A stretch of 64,000 bases of DNA from an uncultured Phycisphaerales bacterium. GTDB lineage: Bacteria; Planctomycetota; Phycisphaerae; Phycisphaerales; SM1A02. Shown in pieces: positions 20,708-32,000 of this stretch; positions within the stretch are counted from its first letter, which is position 1; each line of letters begins with the position of its first letter. The translations under genes were made by a program, and so were the position numbers. The notes beneath the pieces are model-generated. The model had not been told where the DNA came from, made no database searches, and was given only the letters and a program-made list of their open reading frames with translations. The DNA lies in the NCBI GenBank assembly GCA_949373145.1, contig CASICI010000029.1, positions 1-64,000 on the forward strand, read 5' to 3'.

Positions 20708-22378
20708 TCAGCCGCGGCAGACCCGCATCGCTTCTTGAATCGTGGTGACGTGGTCCGTGACCAGGCTCAGCGCCTCGGTCTGGAGGAGATTGATGGTGTT
20801 GGAGGCGACCGCTTCAGTGACGATTCGTCCCGCAGGTGCCTGTTCCATCACCAACTCCCGGGTCGTGTCGTTGAATTCAAGCAATTCATAGATTCCCACT
20901 CGGCCTTGATAACCCGTGCGCCGACACTCCCGGCATCCATCCGCTTCGAGGACATGCTGTGATTCCGGGATGACCAGATTCTTCGGCGCCTCCTGGGGCG
21001 AGAGCCTCGTCGGGCGGGCGCACGCAGGGCAGACTCGTCGGAGAAGTCTTTGTGCCAGAACGCCCTCGACCGCGCTTGAGACCAGATAAGGCTCGACTCC
21101 CATGTCCAGAAGTCTGGTCGGAGCGCTGCTGGCATCGTTGGTATGCAGGGTCGAAAAGACCAGGTGGCCGGTCAATGAGGCCTGAACCGAGGCATCCGCC
21201 GTTTCGCGGTCACGAATCTCACCGATCATGATGATGTCCGGGTCATGTCGAAGAATCGCTCTCAGGCCCTGGGCGAACCCGAAGCCGATCGCATTGTTGA
21301 CCGGGATCTGATTCACGCGCGGCACCTGATACTCGACCGGATCCTCCACCGTGATTGCTTTGAGTTCATCGCTGACGATTCTGTTCAAGCTGGCGTAGAG
21401 GGTGGTTGATTTTCCGGAACCCGTGGGGCCCGTCACCAGAAGGATGCCATGAGGTCGGGAAATCAAGTCATCCCATCGCTGCAGGACGGTCTTCGGCATG
21501 CCCAGTTGATCAAGCCCGAGCATCACTGAGCCCTGGTCGAGAATACGCAGGACCACACCCTCCCCGTGCAGCATCGGAATGATCGACACTCGGAGGTCGT
21601 ATTCCCGGCCACGGCTTCTCATGGTGATCCTGCCGTCCTGTGGCATTCTCTTTTCCGCGATGTTGAGATTCGCCATGATCTTCAGGCGGCTGACGATCGC
21701 ATTTCGAAAGCGTGCCACGGTCTGCGGAACGCCGGCCTTGCTCAGGACTCCGTCCACTCGATAGCGAATCTCGAGGTCCTCTTCGAACGGTTCGATGTGA
21801 ACATCGGTCGCCCGCTCTCGAATGGCCTCCATCAGCAGGTCGTTCACCAGCTTGATGACGCTGGCTTCCTGTGCCAGCTCGACCTCATCGGAATCACCTT
21901 GCGACGACGGTGCGACTTCATGCACATCGCTGGTGGCGAGTGCTTCCAACGTGTCACCGGCCACTCCGTAGTGAGATCGGATGAACTTCGTCAGATCTCT
22001 CTCGTCGGCGAGCACCAGCTCGATTCCCATGCCTGTGAGGAGTCTCAGTTCGTCGAACGCACTGAGTTCGAAAGGGTCGCTGGTGGCCACTCGAAGGACA
22101 CCGTTCGCGCGACCGATCGGAACACAGCGCTGTTTGAAGACCAATTTGGATGGCAGCGTTCTCAGAGTCTCATCATCGACTTCGATCGATTCGAGGTCGA
22201 CGATTGGCATCTCGAAATGAGTGCCGATGGCCTTGAGGACCTCGGCATCTCCGATGAACCCCATTCGAACCAGGACACGGTCGAGCCGTTCGCCGGTGCG
22301 CTTCTGCTCTTCGATGGCATCACTCAGTTGAGCGTCGTCGATGAGTCCTTTTTGGTTGAGAATGGTTCCGATGCCCAC
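20708..22378 (-). CDS. GspE/PilB-type secretion/pilus assembly ATPase
   Basis: GILLVTGPTGSGKSTTLYASL (Walker A); IIMIGEIRDRETADASVQASLTGHLVFSTLHTNDA; CPACARPTR..CRECRRTGY zinc motif. Confidence 0.95.
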   Translation of the reverse strand: MGIGTILNQKGLIDDAQLSDAIEEQKRTGERLDRVLVRMGFIGDAEVLKAIGTHFEMPIVDLESIEVDDETLRTLPSKLVFKQRCVPIGRANGVLRVATSDPFELSAFDELRLLTGMGIELVLADERDLTKFIRSHYGVAGDTLEALATSDVHEVAPSSQGDSDEVELAQEASVIKLVNDLLMEAIRERATDVHIEPFEEDLEIRYRVDGVLSKAGVPQTVARFRNAIVSRLKIMANLNIAEKRMPQDGRITMRSRGREYDLRVSIIPMLHGEGVVLRILDQGSVMLGLDQLGMPKTVLQRWDDLISRPHGILLVTGPTGSGKSTTLYASLNRIVSDELKAITVEDPVEYQVPRVNQIPVNNAIGFGFAQGLRAILRHDPDIIMIGEIRDRETADASVQASLTGHLVFSTLHTNDASSAPTRLLDMGVEPYLVSSAVEGVLAQRLLRRVCPACARPTRLSPQEAPKNLVIPESQHVLEADGCRECRRTGYQGRVGIYELLEFNDTTRELVMEQAPAGRIVTEAVASNTINLLQTEALSLVTDHVTTIQEAMRVCRG

Positions 22379-23022
22379 GTCGTGTTCTCCAAGCCACCCC
22401 AGACTACCACCGAAGAGTGCTGCAGCCGCTTGGTTGTTCGCGTGATCGTTTCAAATAGATCGATCCTTGAGCATCAGGGCGTCTCTTCAGAGGCGTCCTG
22501 CTTGAAGACGAGGGTGCTGTTGAACCCTCCTTGGAGACGAGAGACTCCGTCTGCATTTCCAAATTCACCAATGCTGGTCCTGCCACAGATCGCCATATCG
22601 GGCCTGTCGTCTCTGAGCGCGGAAATCTCCGAGTGCATGGGGGAGCGTGCCGTTGAAACGCTCATCAGCCCTCCGAGAATCCGATCTTCGCCAAGTGCCT
22701 GGGCATCCAGCGCCAACGGCAGATCGTTCGCACCTGTCTGCTGATCGACCAGTTGAAATTGAATCGTTCTGCCTGCGCTCAATCGCTGGTCGACCTGCAG
22801 GGCACCGTCGCGGCGGTCGACTCCAAGCACTCTTCGAATGAGAAAGTCTCCCTGTCCGTGCGTCGTGGCATATTCATCAATGACGATGCCTACGCGAAGT
22901 CCGTGCACGAATCCGGCACGTTCCTTTTCTGCAAGTGCGAGCATCGAATCACGCGCGACTTCCGCCGCAGGTCTGCCACCGAGCGTCACGGTGAGACCTC
23001 CGCGTACTTCGGTGATCACCAT
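22335..23022. repeat. Segmental duplication copy A (gspE 5' end + FIST_C)
   Basis: Extended nucleotide similarity with 25892-26582, e.g. ttgaga(a)atggttccgatgcccac.. and gtgctgttgaaccc..atttccaaattca. Confidence 0.85.
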
Positions 23023-23142
23023 GACCACCAAAGGTGATTCGGGCGGGGCGGATTGGGCGTTGGTTCCACGGGCCGGGACCAAGAAGAGTGCAATTCCAGC
23101 GAGGATGAACATGAAGCGGTGGATGCTGCGAGTCTGCGGCAC
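22474..23142 (-). CDS. Secreted FIST_C-only protein (truncated paralog of 26045-27208)
   Basis: Signal peptide FMFILAGIALFLVPARGTNAQ fused to MVITEVRGGLTVTLGGRPAAEVARDSMLAL.., closely matching the C-terminal half of the 26045-27208 product. Confidence 0.75.
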   Translation of the reverse strand: MPQTRSIHRFMFILAGIALFLVPARGTNAQSAPPESPLVVMVITEVRGGLTVTLGGRPAAEVARDSMLALAEKERAGFVHGLRVGIVIDEYATTHGQGDFLIRRVLGVDRRDGALQVDQRLSAGRTIQFQLVDQQTGANDLPLALDAQALGEDRILGGLMSVSTARSPMHSEISALRDDRPDMAICGRTSIGEFGNADGVSRLQGGFNSTLVFKQDASEETP

Positions 23143-23199
23143 TCCGCCTTGAATGGTCCGTTCATCGAGCCGAGGTTGCAGAGGTTCTGAAATTCCGCA

Positions 23200-25755
23200 T
23201 CAATCCGACTGGTCGAGTAGTTTTCGAATCGCGATTCCGAGATCCTCACGAGGGATGGGTTTCTGGAGGATCTTGGTCACCCCTGCCTCGGCAGCACGTC
23301 TGGCAGACTCGTCACCGAATCCCGTGATGAGTGCGATCGGTCCTGCGAATTCGCGTTCTCGGAGGGCTCCTGCGAGTGCGATCCCGTCGCGACCCGGCAT
23401 GGTGAGATCGGTCAGTACGAGGTGCGGTTCGAGCTCCCGCTTCCGGGCGGTATCGAAAAGCGCCAGCGCGGTATCCGTCCCATCAGCGATCTCGACTTGA
23501 TATCCAAGGGACGCGACCAGAGACATGCTGGTTTGAAGCACCATCGGATCATCATCGACGACCAATATTCGCTCGTTACCGCGGGGCGAACTCTGCGGAA
23601 CGACCGATTTTGTCTGAGCGATGGCTTCCTCGGTTCGCGGCAGCAAGATGCGAAAGGTCGTTCCCTCACCTTGTTTGCTCTCAATTTCAATCTCTCCCCT
23701 AAGTTCCGAGACCACTCGGTGGACGATGGTCAGGCCAAGGCCGGTACCGCGTCCGGTTGCCCGGGTCGAGAAGTAGGGGTCGAAAAGGTTTTCTCGAATC
23801 TCGTCTGGAATCCCCGCCCCATCGTCCCGAACTTCCAGATGGACGATGTTCTGATTCTCGGGGCTCTGTCGCAATGAGACCGTCACGGTTCCTTTGGGCC
23901 CCTCAATGGCATGCCGGGCATTGCTCACCAGATTCTGAACCACTCGAAGCAGTGCCGTTCGATCTCCGCAGGTGGTCGCGGTCGTATCGGAGATTTCGGA
24001 CTCGATTCGGATGTGAACCGGTGTGGACGGCAGGAGGAGCATGATCGCTTCTTCGACCACATCCTTAAGCAGCGTGTTCGAATCGGCGATCACTCGTCGT
24101 CGGCTTAGAAAGAGGATCTGCTCCACGAGTTCGGCCGCTCGGCGGGCTGCCAGCTGAATATCGGCCAGCATCTCCTGGCGGGATTCCTCCTTTTCTGAAT
24201 CCGCCAGCGCCGCGGAATGCACCAGAATCGGCCAGAGGAGGTTATTGAAGTCGTGGGCGATGCCGCCGGCGAGTAACCCGACCGCTTCCATCCGCTGGGC
24301 GTGGACCAGTTCCCCCTCCAGAGCCTCTCGTGCCATTGTCGTTCCGAGCGAATCTGCAAATGCGCGCAGGGCAGCGATCGAGTTCTGATCATGAACCCGC
24401 ACGCGATTAACCTCTTCAACGAGGAGGATGCCGGCCCTCTCGCCGCGAACCCAGATGGGAACCGAGACGAAGCTGGTCGAGATCGAAGGGGCATCGGATT
24501 CGAATCCAGGGACCGGTTCGGCGCCGTTGCCGACGAGTCCGCCCAGTTTGGAGCCAGCCGTCGCGAGCAGAAAGGCTGCCGGCACGTCGACCATGTTCTC
24601 TGGTCCGCCGAAACATTGACCGTCGATGTCGATGAACCTTGCGGAGTAAGACTGGAAGGACGTCTCGATCAGGCCAAGCACCTTCATGATGGAATTCCGC
24701 CATCGGGGGGATGCCAAGAGCAAGTCCGCGACGTCTCCACTCGCCACCAGCACCCGATCTCGGGTTTGCCTTCGGATCTCGGCCTGAAGTCGGAGCCAGG
24801 TCAGTCCGGCGAGGTCGCCGAGGAATTTAAGGCCTTCGACGTGGCGTTGATCGAAGGCGCCGACCTTCGTCGACGCAAGGCCGAGCGCGCCGACGATCTC
24901 CCCAGCGGCATGAACGGGCAGGTAGCAGCGACTGCGAATTTCGACTCTTCTTGCTGACGTCTCGGAACGGTTCCCCGGATCGTTCTTCGTGTCGCGGACA
25001 TGCACCATTTCGCCGGTGCGGATTACTCGGCCGGGATGTCGGTCCCAGGCCGTCTGTTCCGCGTCCTCGATCTCCCACTCATTGAGACCTTTGTTCCCCA
25101 CGAGTCGGAGGTGACGCGTTCCCGCGTCGAGAAAGTACATGGCGGCGTATTCGACATCGAATCTCGTTTCCGCGAGGCTCTGAACCGTCGTGCCCAGTGC
25201 CGCGGTGTCCTTCACGCTGCTCAACGCCTCCGCGATTCGCCGCTCCAGGGCGCGATGATGCGCGAGGTCGAGGGTGAGCCGGCGGAGTTCCATGCCACGG
25301 CTGATGGCGGCGATGGGGCCACGGAGCATTCGAACGATCAGACGAGCGAGATCGAGAAAGTCGCCGGTCTCTCCCGAGGCGGGTAGAAGGGTGATTGCGG
25401 TATCAAAGTCAAGTCTGATTGCGATGACCGGTGGGGAACTGGACGACGTGGTGATCATCTCGTCGCCGATGGTCCCGAGGGCGGTCTCGACAAACTTTTT
25501 GGTCGTTCGCTCGATGGAATTATCGTCGAGGCCACTACTGGCGATGCTTTCAATCGGCTCGTTCAATGCCGCTCTTCGCCAGATGGTCACGGCCGCGATG
25601 GCCTTGATTTTGAGAAGGCCGTCGACCACCACCGGTGGCCAGGTATCCGAGTCATCTCGATCCAACATGTCTGTCGCGATGTCCGCGAGTATGTCCAGAG
25701 GTCCCGATTCTGGTCCCTCTGACGCTGCGTTGGATGGAGAATTACCGTCAGGCAC
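23200..25755 (-). CDS. Hybrid sensor histidine kinase (GAF-GAF-HisKA-HATPase-REC)
   Basis: [49 protein letters not shown] domain [18 protein letters not shown]. Confidence 0.93.
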   Translation of the reverse strand: MPDGNSPSNAASEGPESGPLDILADIATDMLDRDDSDTWPPVVVDGLLKIKAIAAVTIWRRAALNEPIESIASSGLDDNSIERTTKKFVETALGTIGDEMITTSSSSPPVIAIRLDFDTAITLLPASGETGDFLDLARLIVRMLRGPIAAISRGMELRRLTLDLAHHRALERRIAEALSSVKDTAALGTTVQSLAETRFDVEYAAMYFLDAGTRHLRLVGNKGLNEWEIEDAEQTAWDRHPGRVIRTGEMVHVRDTKNDPGNRSETSARRVEIRSRCYLPVHAAGEIVGALGLASTKVGAFDQRHVEGLKFLGDLAGLTWLRLQAEIRRQTRDRVLVASGDVADLLLASPRWRNSIMKVLGLIETSFQSYSARFIDIDGQCFGGPENMVDVPAAFLLATAGSKLGGLVGNGAEPVPGFESDAPSISTSFVSVPIWVRGERAGILLVEEVNRVRVHDQNSIAALRAFADSLGTTMAREALEGELVHAQRMEAVGLLAGGIAHDFNNLLWPILVHSAALADSEKEESRQEMLADIQLAARRAAELVEQILFLSRRRVIADSNTLLKDVVEEAIMLLLPSTPVHIRIESEISDTTATTCGDRTALLRVVQNLVSNARHAIEGPKGTVTVSLRQSPENQNIVHLEVRDDGAGIPDEIRENLFDPYFSTRATGRGTGLGLTIVHRVVSELRGEIEIESKQGEGTTFRILLPRTEEAIAQTKSVVPQSSPRGNERILVVDDDPMVLQTSMSLVASLGYQVEIADGTDTALALFDTARKRELEPHLVLTDLTMPGRDGIALAGALREREFAGPIALITGFGDESARRAAEAGVTKILQKPIPREDLGIAIRKLLDQSD

Positions 25756-25891
25756 GGTTGGATCCTATCTGTTCCTTTTCATTCACGACCGAAGATTCGT
25801 CGCCGAGGATCCCCGACAGGTGTCTTCCGGTCTGCCCGGCATCAGCCCGATGTCTGAAAAACGAGGACCAGCGGACGTACGGCATGGAGCG

Positions 25892-26582
25892 CCGTCGATG
25901 AGTCATTTTTGATTGAGAAATGGTTCCGATGCCCACTTCGAGTTCTCCAAGCCGGATGAGAGTATCACCGAAGCCGGCTGGTTCGGACGCCTTGTTTCGA
26001 TGAACGCTTCAAATTGATCGGTCTCACCGGCTTTTCGGCGTTTCTCATCGAGTTTCCTGCTTGAAGATCAGAGTGCTGTTGAACCCGCCCTGTAATCGTG
26101 AAACGCCATCGGCATTTCCAAATTCAGCGATGCTGGTCATCCCACAGATGGCCATGTCCGGTCGTTCCTCTCTGAGTTGGGGAAGGTCCGAGGTCATGGG
26201 GGATCGTGTCATTGAGGCGCTCATGAGGGCTCCAAGGATCCGATCTTCGTCCAGTTCATGTGCATCCATGGCCAATTGAAGATCGTTGGCACCCGTTTCA
26301 TGATCAACCAGTTGAAACTGAACTGTTCTGCCAACATTCATCCTCTGGTCGACCTGCAAGGCACCGTCTCGGCGGTCGACACCAAGCACTCTTCGAATGA
26401 GAAAGTCTCCCTGGCCGAGCATCGAGGCATATTCATCAATCACGATGCCTATGCGAAGTCCGTGTGCGAACCTGGCACGTTCCTTTTCGTCGAGTGCGAG
26501 CATTGAATCACGCGCGACCTCCGCGGCGGGTCTGCCTCCCAGAGTCACGATCAGATCTCCGCGCACTTCCGTGATCACCATC
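25892..26582. repeat. Segmental duplication copy B (relic of gspE 5' end + FIST_C)
   Basis: Counterpart of 22335-23022; retains only a non-functional gspE start remnant (MGIGTISQSK..). Confidence 0.85.
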
Positions 26583-27208
26583 GGTGTGCCTATGGGGCGG
26601 CATCCGTTGCTCATCACGGAGGCACAGCTGATGTTCCCTCCGAAGCCGATGCCCACCATGCCTGAATTGATGACGATGTCGTCAGCCACCATGAGATTGC
26701 CACCAGGCAGCGTCGAGCCCGAGAGCAGGCCGCCACCAAGCGATCCGAGTCGTGCCTCATCCATCGCGCTGAGAATCGGTTCTGGTGCCGATGAGAAGGG
26801 GTCTGCCAGAAGGAACACGCCAGCGTGTGCCGATCCCGTATGGAGAAGGGAATGCCACTGGGCCGACGTGGTGAGCTCGGCGGGACCTCGTGACCAGTCG
26901 AGGGCGCAGGCCTTCGCCTGGATTCCCTCGCCTGCCAGAACGAACGCGGCCAGACCGCATCGATCCGATTCGGTCTGATGATGGGTGAAGACGGTGCGTG
27001 CGGTCCCCCCAATCAAAGCCTGAGGGGTCAGGGTGTCCCTCAGAATCCGAGTGATGGCATCGAAGTTTCGACCATGGTGAAAGCTGGCGAAGACCACCAC
27101 CGCACACGCTTCACGTCCCTTCAAAGCCTTCTCCAGGCTTGCTGAAATCTCAAATGCAGCGGTTCGGGTGTCCGGATGGCTTGAAATAGCTGAAAACGTG
27201 TGTGCCAC
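26045..27208 (-). CDS. FIST N + FIST C signal-transduction protein
   Basis: AVVVFASFHHGRNFDAITRILRDTLTPQALIGGTARTVFT..; C-terminal DMAICGMTSIAEFGNADGVSRLQGGFNSTLIFKQ. Confidence 0.85.
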   Translation of the reverse strand: MAHTFSAISSHPDTRTAAFEISASLEKALKGREACAVVVFASFHHGRNFDAITRILRDTLTPQALIGGTARTVFTHHQTESDRCGLAAFVLAGEGIQAKACALDWSRGPAELTTSAQWHSLLHTGSAHAGVFLLADPFSSAPEPILSAMDEARLGSLGGGLLSGSTLPGGNLMVADDIVINSGMVGIGFGGNISCASVMSNGCRPIGTPMVITEVRGDLIVTLGGRPAAEVARDSMLALDEKERARFAHGLRIGIVIDEYASMLGQGDFLIRRVLGVDRRDGALQVDQRMNVGRTVQFQLVDHETGANDLQLAMDAHELDEDRILGALMSASMTRSPMTSDLPQLREERPDMAICGMTSIAEFGNADGVSRLQGGFNSTLIFKQETR

Positions 27209-27367
27209 GAGGGCCTCTCAGAGGGGTGGGAGGATGATTTGTGTCCTTCCGGGGGGATCTATCGGTTCTGGACTTGAAAGCCCGGCCGGAACCAGCATAA
27301 TGGCCGATCTTCCCCGGAGTCGATCGTTCGACCCGGACTCATTTCGTTTCTCCACGAGGAACACCAC

Positions 27368-27637
27368 GTGCCGAATATCGACTCAGCCAAGAAACGCATG
27401 CGACAGGACAAGAAGCGACACGCCAGAAACAAATGGCGCAAGCAGCGAGTCCGTGAGCAGATCAAGACTTTCCTCGAAGCGCTCCGTGTGAAGGACGTCC
27501 CTTCAGCCGAGGCCGAATACAAGAAGGTCTGCTCGATCCTCGACAAGGTTTCGTCGACCAGCACCATGCACAAGAACACCGCTGCTCGCAAGAAGAGCCG
27601 GCTTGCCGCTCGTCTCAACAGCATCAAAGCTGCCTGA
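27368..27637 (+). CDS. rpsT: 30S ribosomal protein S20
   Basis: MPNIDSAKKRMRQDKKRHARNKWRKQRVREQIKTFLEAL..STMHKNTAARKKSRLAARLN. Confidence 0.97.
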   Translation: MPNIDSAKKRMRQDKKRHARNKWRKQRVREQIKTFLEALRVKDVPSAEAEYKKVCSILDKVSSTSTMHKNTAARKKSRLAARLNSIKAA

Positions 27638-27666
27638 GTCGATCCGAGCCAATTGAGTGACGACCC

Positions 27667-27708
27667 GACGCCGTCTTTTCGGAGCACCGAAGACGGCGTC
27701 GTTCTTTG
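27667..27708 (+). terminator. Hairpin terminator after rpsT
   Basis: gacgccgtctt..aagacggcgtcgttcttt. Confidence 0.8.
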
Positions 27709-27741
27709 TGCACTTCATCGGAAACAGCTACAACGTTTCAG

Positions 27742-28494
27742 ATGACCGAGCAGGAAGACGACATCCAGATCGAGGAGAGCTACTGGCTGACCTCCCGAAG
27801 ACCACTGGAGATGCTGGTCTTTCTTGTTCCATTCATCCTTCTCTACGAGATCTGCCTCGTATTCGTGCTTCGAAATGATCAAGGCACGATCACCAACCGA
27901 GCGCATGAGTGGCTGGTCCGTTATTTCGATTTCGCGATCCCCGAAGAGGTCGGACTGAGCTTTCCCTCGCTGGTGATCGTCGTGGTCCTGCTGCTCTGGC
28001 ATGTGCTTGGGCGTCATTCATGGCGGCCAGCCTGGGCCACGGTCGGTCTCATGGTGATCGAATCCGCACTGCTGGCGATTCCTCTGGTGGTTCTGAGCCG
28101 CTTCGTGCATGAACTTCTGCCGATGGTCGGACAAGCTGAACCCATTCTCGGCAGTCTCGGACCGATGGGCTTGATCGCGATCTCGATCGGTGCGGGCCTG
28201 TACGAAGAACTGCTGTTCAGGATGCTGCTGTTCTTCCTGGTCCACACCTTCGTCGTGGACCTTCTTCGGTTTTCATCTCTGATCGGCACCGTGGTGGCGA
28301 TCGTGCTCTCAGCGGTCCTCTTCGCGCTGTACCACCCTCCAGTGGGGCCGGAGGCGACCTACACCACGGCTCGCGCCTTCTTCTACATCTCCGCCGGCCT
28401 TTTCTTCGGCGTGGTGTACGTGTTCAGGGGGTTCGGGATCGTGGTGGCCGTTCACGCCTTCTACGACCTCGTCACCCTGTTCGCTCCTGACTGA
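27742..28494 (+). CDS. CPBP family intramembrane metalloprotease
   Basis: GAGLYEELLFRMLLFF (EExxxR), ALYHP, VVAVHAFYDLV. Confidence 0.9.
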   Translation: MTEQEDDIQIEESYWLTSRRPLEMLVFLVPFILLYEICLVFVLRNDQGTITNRAHEWLVRYFDFAIPEEVGLSFPSLVIVVVLLLWHVLGRHSWRPAWATVGLMVIESALLAIPLVVLSRFVHELLPMVGQAEPILGSLGPMGLIAISIGAGLYEELLFRMLLFFLVHTFVVDLLRFSSLIGTVVAIVLSAVLFALYHPPVGPEATYTTARAFFYISAGLFFGVVYVFRGFGIVVAVHAFYDLVTLFAPD

Positions 28495-28525
28495 TCGACT
28501 CGATGCGCGGTACACTTCGGTCTCC

Positions 28526-29068
28526 ATGACCACCTCGGCACAACCTGATCCATCCCGTGTTTCACTTCTCGCTCTCGATTGCGATGGTGTCCTCACCGAC
28601 GGCACCATCGGCTACGACGGGCACGGCGTCGAACGAAAGTTCTTTCACATCCACGATGGGTTCGCGATACGTGCCTGGATGCGAGAGGGTGGATCGGTCG
28701 TGGTCGTGACCGGAAGACATTCTCCCGCACTGTGCGTCCGGATGGCGGAGCTTGGTGTCAAGGAGGTTCACGAGAACGTCCCCGACAAGAATGCGAAACT
28801 GCAGGAGATCATCGCAGCCCATGAGCTGATGCCGGATCAGGTCGCGTTCATGGGTGATGATCTTCCCGATCTTCCCGCCTTCGCGGCCTGTGGTTTCGCT
28901 CTGGCACCCGCCAATGCCGCGCCGGAGGTTCGAGAGCGGGCGCATTTCGTGACCGCGAATTCCGGTGGTGCCGGCGCAGTTCGTGAGGCGATCGAACATC
29001 TCATGCGCAGTACCGGTCGCTGGAGTCAGGTGCTCGCCCGATTCGACGACCAGGCTGATCGGAACTGA
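28526..29068 (+). CDS. kdsC: 3-deoxy-D-manno-octulosonate 8-phosphate phosphatase (KdsC family)
   Basis: LLALDCDGVLTDGTIGYDGHG..KFFHIHDGFAIRAW; VVVTGRHSPAL; VAFMGDDLPDLPAF. Confidence 0.92.
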   Translation: MTTSAQPDPSRVSLLALDCDGVLTDGTIGYDGHGVERKFFHIHDGFAIRAWMREGGSVVVVTGRHSPALCVRMAELGVKEVHENVPDKNAKLQEIIAAHELMPDQVAFMGDDLPDLPAFAACGFALAPANAAPEVRERAHFVTANSGGAGAVREAIEHLMRSTGRWSQVLARFDDQADRN

Positions 29069-29070
29069 AC

Positions 29071-32000
29071 GTGAACATGCGTACCGCCACAACTCGAACC
29101 AACGTCACGTTTCGCAGAGGCGCCATCACGGTGCTCTGGGCGATCCTCTCCGGTGTCGTGCTTGCGGCAGCATTGCTGGTGCTGGTGTGGGTGATCGAAC
29201 CCGAACCCATCGAACGTCGTGAACGACATCGTGACGTCGATGTGACCGAACTCGTCACCCCCGGTTCTCTTTCCGAGAAGGAACGCACGGAGACCGATAC
29301 GAACATGGAGAGTTCGGCCATCAAGCTGGAACAGGGGGCCTGGGTCCAGGTCGCTGACGATGACGGTGGTCTCGCGCAGCAGTACTCGGCCGACCGCATC
29401 GACCCGCTTCCCAATGGACTGCTCGAGATGCAGAGACCACGTGCGAGAATCTACCTCGGAGGCGGCCGTGTTCTGGTGCTTCGTGGAGAGCACGGACTTC
29501 TTGACGCCCCGCAGCAGGCGATTGAATCCGGAACACTCGACGGCGATGTCGTCATCCGGCTCTTCTCCTCGCGAAATGGAGCGGACATCGATCTTCTCAA
29601 CGACGATCCGGAAGTCATCGTTCGAACAGAACAGGCCTCCTTCGACAGCAATCTCGGTGAGATTCGCTGTGATGGTGCCATCAGAGTCGATTCGAAGGAG
29701 GCGAGTTTCGCTGGTGAAGGTCTGACCGTGCTTCTGGGAAGTTCAGGGCGGACCATCAAACGCCTGAGAGTCGATCGTGCCACCGAACCCGTGCGAATCT
29801 TCAGACGTCAGTCGCTTCAGTCGTCCGCCGATTCCGATGTCGGAGCCGCGACCGGGGATGATTCTCCGAACGATGCTTCCGATGTCACCGATTCAGAACC
29901 TCTTTTCTATCGTCTCGAGCTCGAGGACAACGTGCGCATCACGCGTTTCGCGGATGAGACGTCCGAGGTGCCCGAAGCAGTCGTTCGTGGCCAGACCCTG
30001 GTCACCGTCTTCAGTCTCGATGGCGACGGCTTCTCGAAGGCGTCATCTCCCGTGAAGACGGTGCAGGTTCCTGCCGTGTCGCATCCGATGTCCAGAGTCG
30101 ATCTGCTGGGCGCTTCGATCCTCGGAAACACCCAGGATCAGGCGTCCGAAATCAAGCAGCAGCTGATCGAGATCGAGTTCGATGGTTCGCTTCTGATGAC
30201 CATCGCCGAGCCGGAGGAACACCCCGGTTCCGTTGATGATCTGACGGTTCGGATCGATCGGGGAGCCGGCGGGAGAGTGGAGATCGTCGATGCCGCCACC
30301 GAAGCGGTCGCCACCTGTTCGAGTCTCACCTACGAGACGGAGATCGATCGTATCGAACTGGTCGGAGATGAAACGGATCAACTGTTGGTCGACAGTCCCG
30401 ACTTCCAATTGCGAGGTCGTTCGTTCTGGCTGCTTCGTGAGCAGGGGATCGGAGGTCTCGACGGCGCCGGTTCGATGGCATTCAACGGCACCGGCGAAAG
30501 CTCGACGCCCGTGGAGCTTTCCTGGGTGGATGGCGTGAATCTGGAATTCGAACCTGAGAGCGAGACTCTCCGACGAGCCGTCTTCGATACCGGAGTCCGG
30601 GTCAGGAGTCTTGACTTCAGCATGCAATCCGAACGACTCGATGTGAGGCTCGGCGGAGGCGAGGATGGCTCTGCGCCGAGGCTCGAGCGCATCATTGCCT
30701 CCGGTGATGAGACGCTTCCTGTCCAGGCCCGTCGGACCAACGAGCCAGGGCTCCTGATCGCACGTGAACTGAATCTCACACTTCGGCAGGATGCCGTGGG
30801 TGATCCTCATCCCGAACATCTCGTCGCGTCGGGTGGCATCCAGGCATCAGATCGTCAGCAGACGATCTGGGCCGATGATCTCGATGTACGCTTCGAACGC
30901 AGCGCTGGATCCGAACTCGTGGTCGGAAGACTTGAAGCATCCGGGACCGTCGAGTTGATGCTCGACAGTGGTGCTCGTGCCTGGGGAGAGCGACTCATCG
31001 GCAACGGTGTTCGTCGAACCGTCGAGCTTTCATCGATCGATGGTCAAGTCGTCCTCATGCGAGGCAACGTCCTTGCTGATTCTCTTCAAGTGATCCGTTT
31101 CGATGATCAAACGAAATCCGCCGAATCCGATGGGCCCGGGCGTTTTCGTTTTTATGAACTCCCTTTGATGATCGCGGATCAAGGTCGCATGTCGCCTCCG
31201 ACTCTGCAGGACGTCACCCCGTCTCTTGAAGCGACCTGGGGCGGCAGCATGCGTTTCAAGGACGATGAGAACGACGGAGCGAGCGCCCTCGAACTCGAAG
31301 GCGACGTGATCGTCCGGAATCGTCCAGATGTGTTCGAGGAGAACGATCTTGACGCCGGCTTTCTTCGACTGGATTTCTCCAGACGCGCCTCGAGTCCGGT
31401 CGTCGATTCAGAAGGACTCCCTCTGGATGCCAATGCCCGAGAGGCCTTCTCGAATTCCCGTGATCTCGTCGCCTTGCTCGCTCGAGAAGATGCCCGAATG
31501 GAAAGTCGCGCCTGGCGCGACGAGGCTCATCTCGGTGATCCGGACCTGTTCAGGATCGAAGGGGAGGACATCCGCTACGACGCCACCACCGGTGAAGCGG
31601 TGGTCAGAGGGGCGGGTTCTCTTCTGATGAACCGAGTCTCCAATTCGAAGGCTGCCGAGTCTTCAGATGATTCCAAGTCGCCGGCGTTCTCGTTCGGCTC
31701 CGACGGAACCACTCGTTTCAGCTGGACGCAAGGCATGGCGATGCAGAAGACCGTGGGCGATCGTTACGTGGTTTCCATGTCAGGTGATGTCGAGGTCCTG
31801 CATGCCGGTCTTAAGAACGACGACACCCTGACCTTGAGTTCAGCCAGAGTCTCCGCTTTGATCGATCGTCCCCTCCAGACCGTCGCGGACTCGGACACGA
31901 TGTCCGATGGGGGGCTCGACCTCGGTGGTCAGGCTCGGATCCTTCGCCTCACCTCAAGCGGTCAGGTCTACGCCCGAACGACCGATCACGATGTCCAGTG

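Noticed and set aside
21566-22744. 392-aa plus-strand ORF
   Set aside because: Antisense to the GspE ATPase
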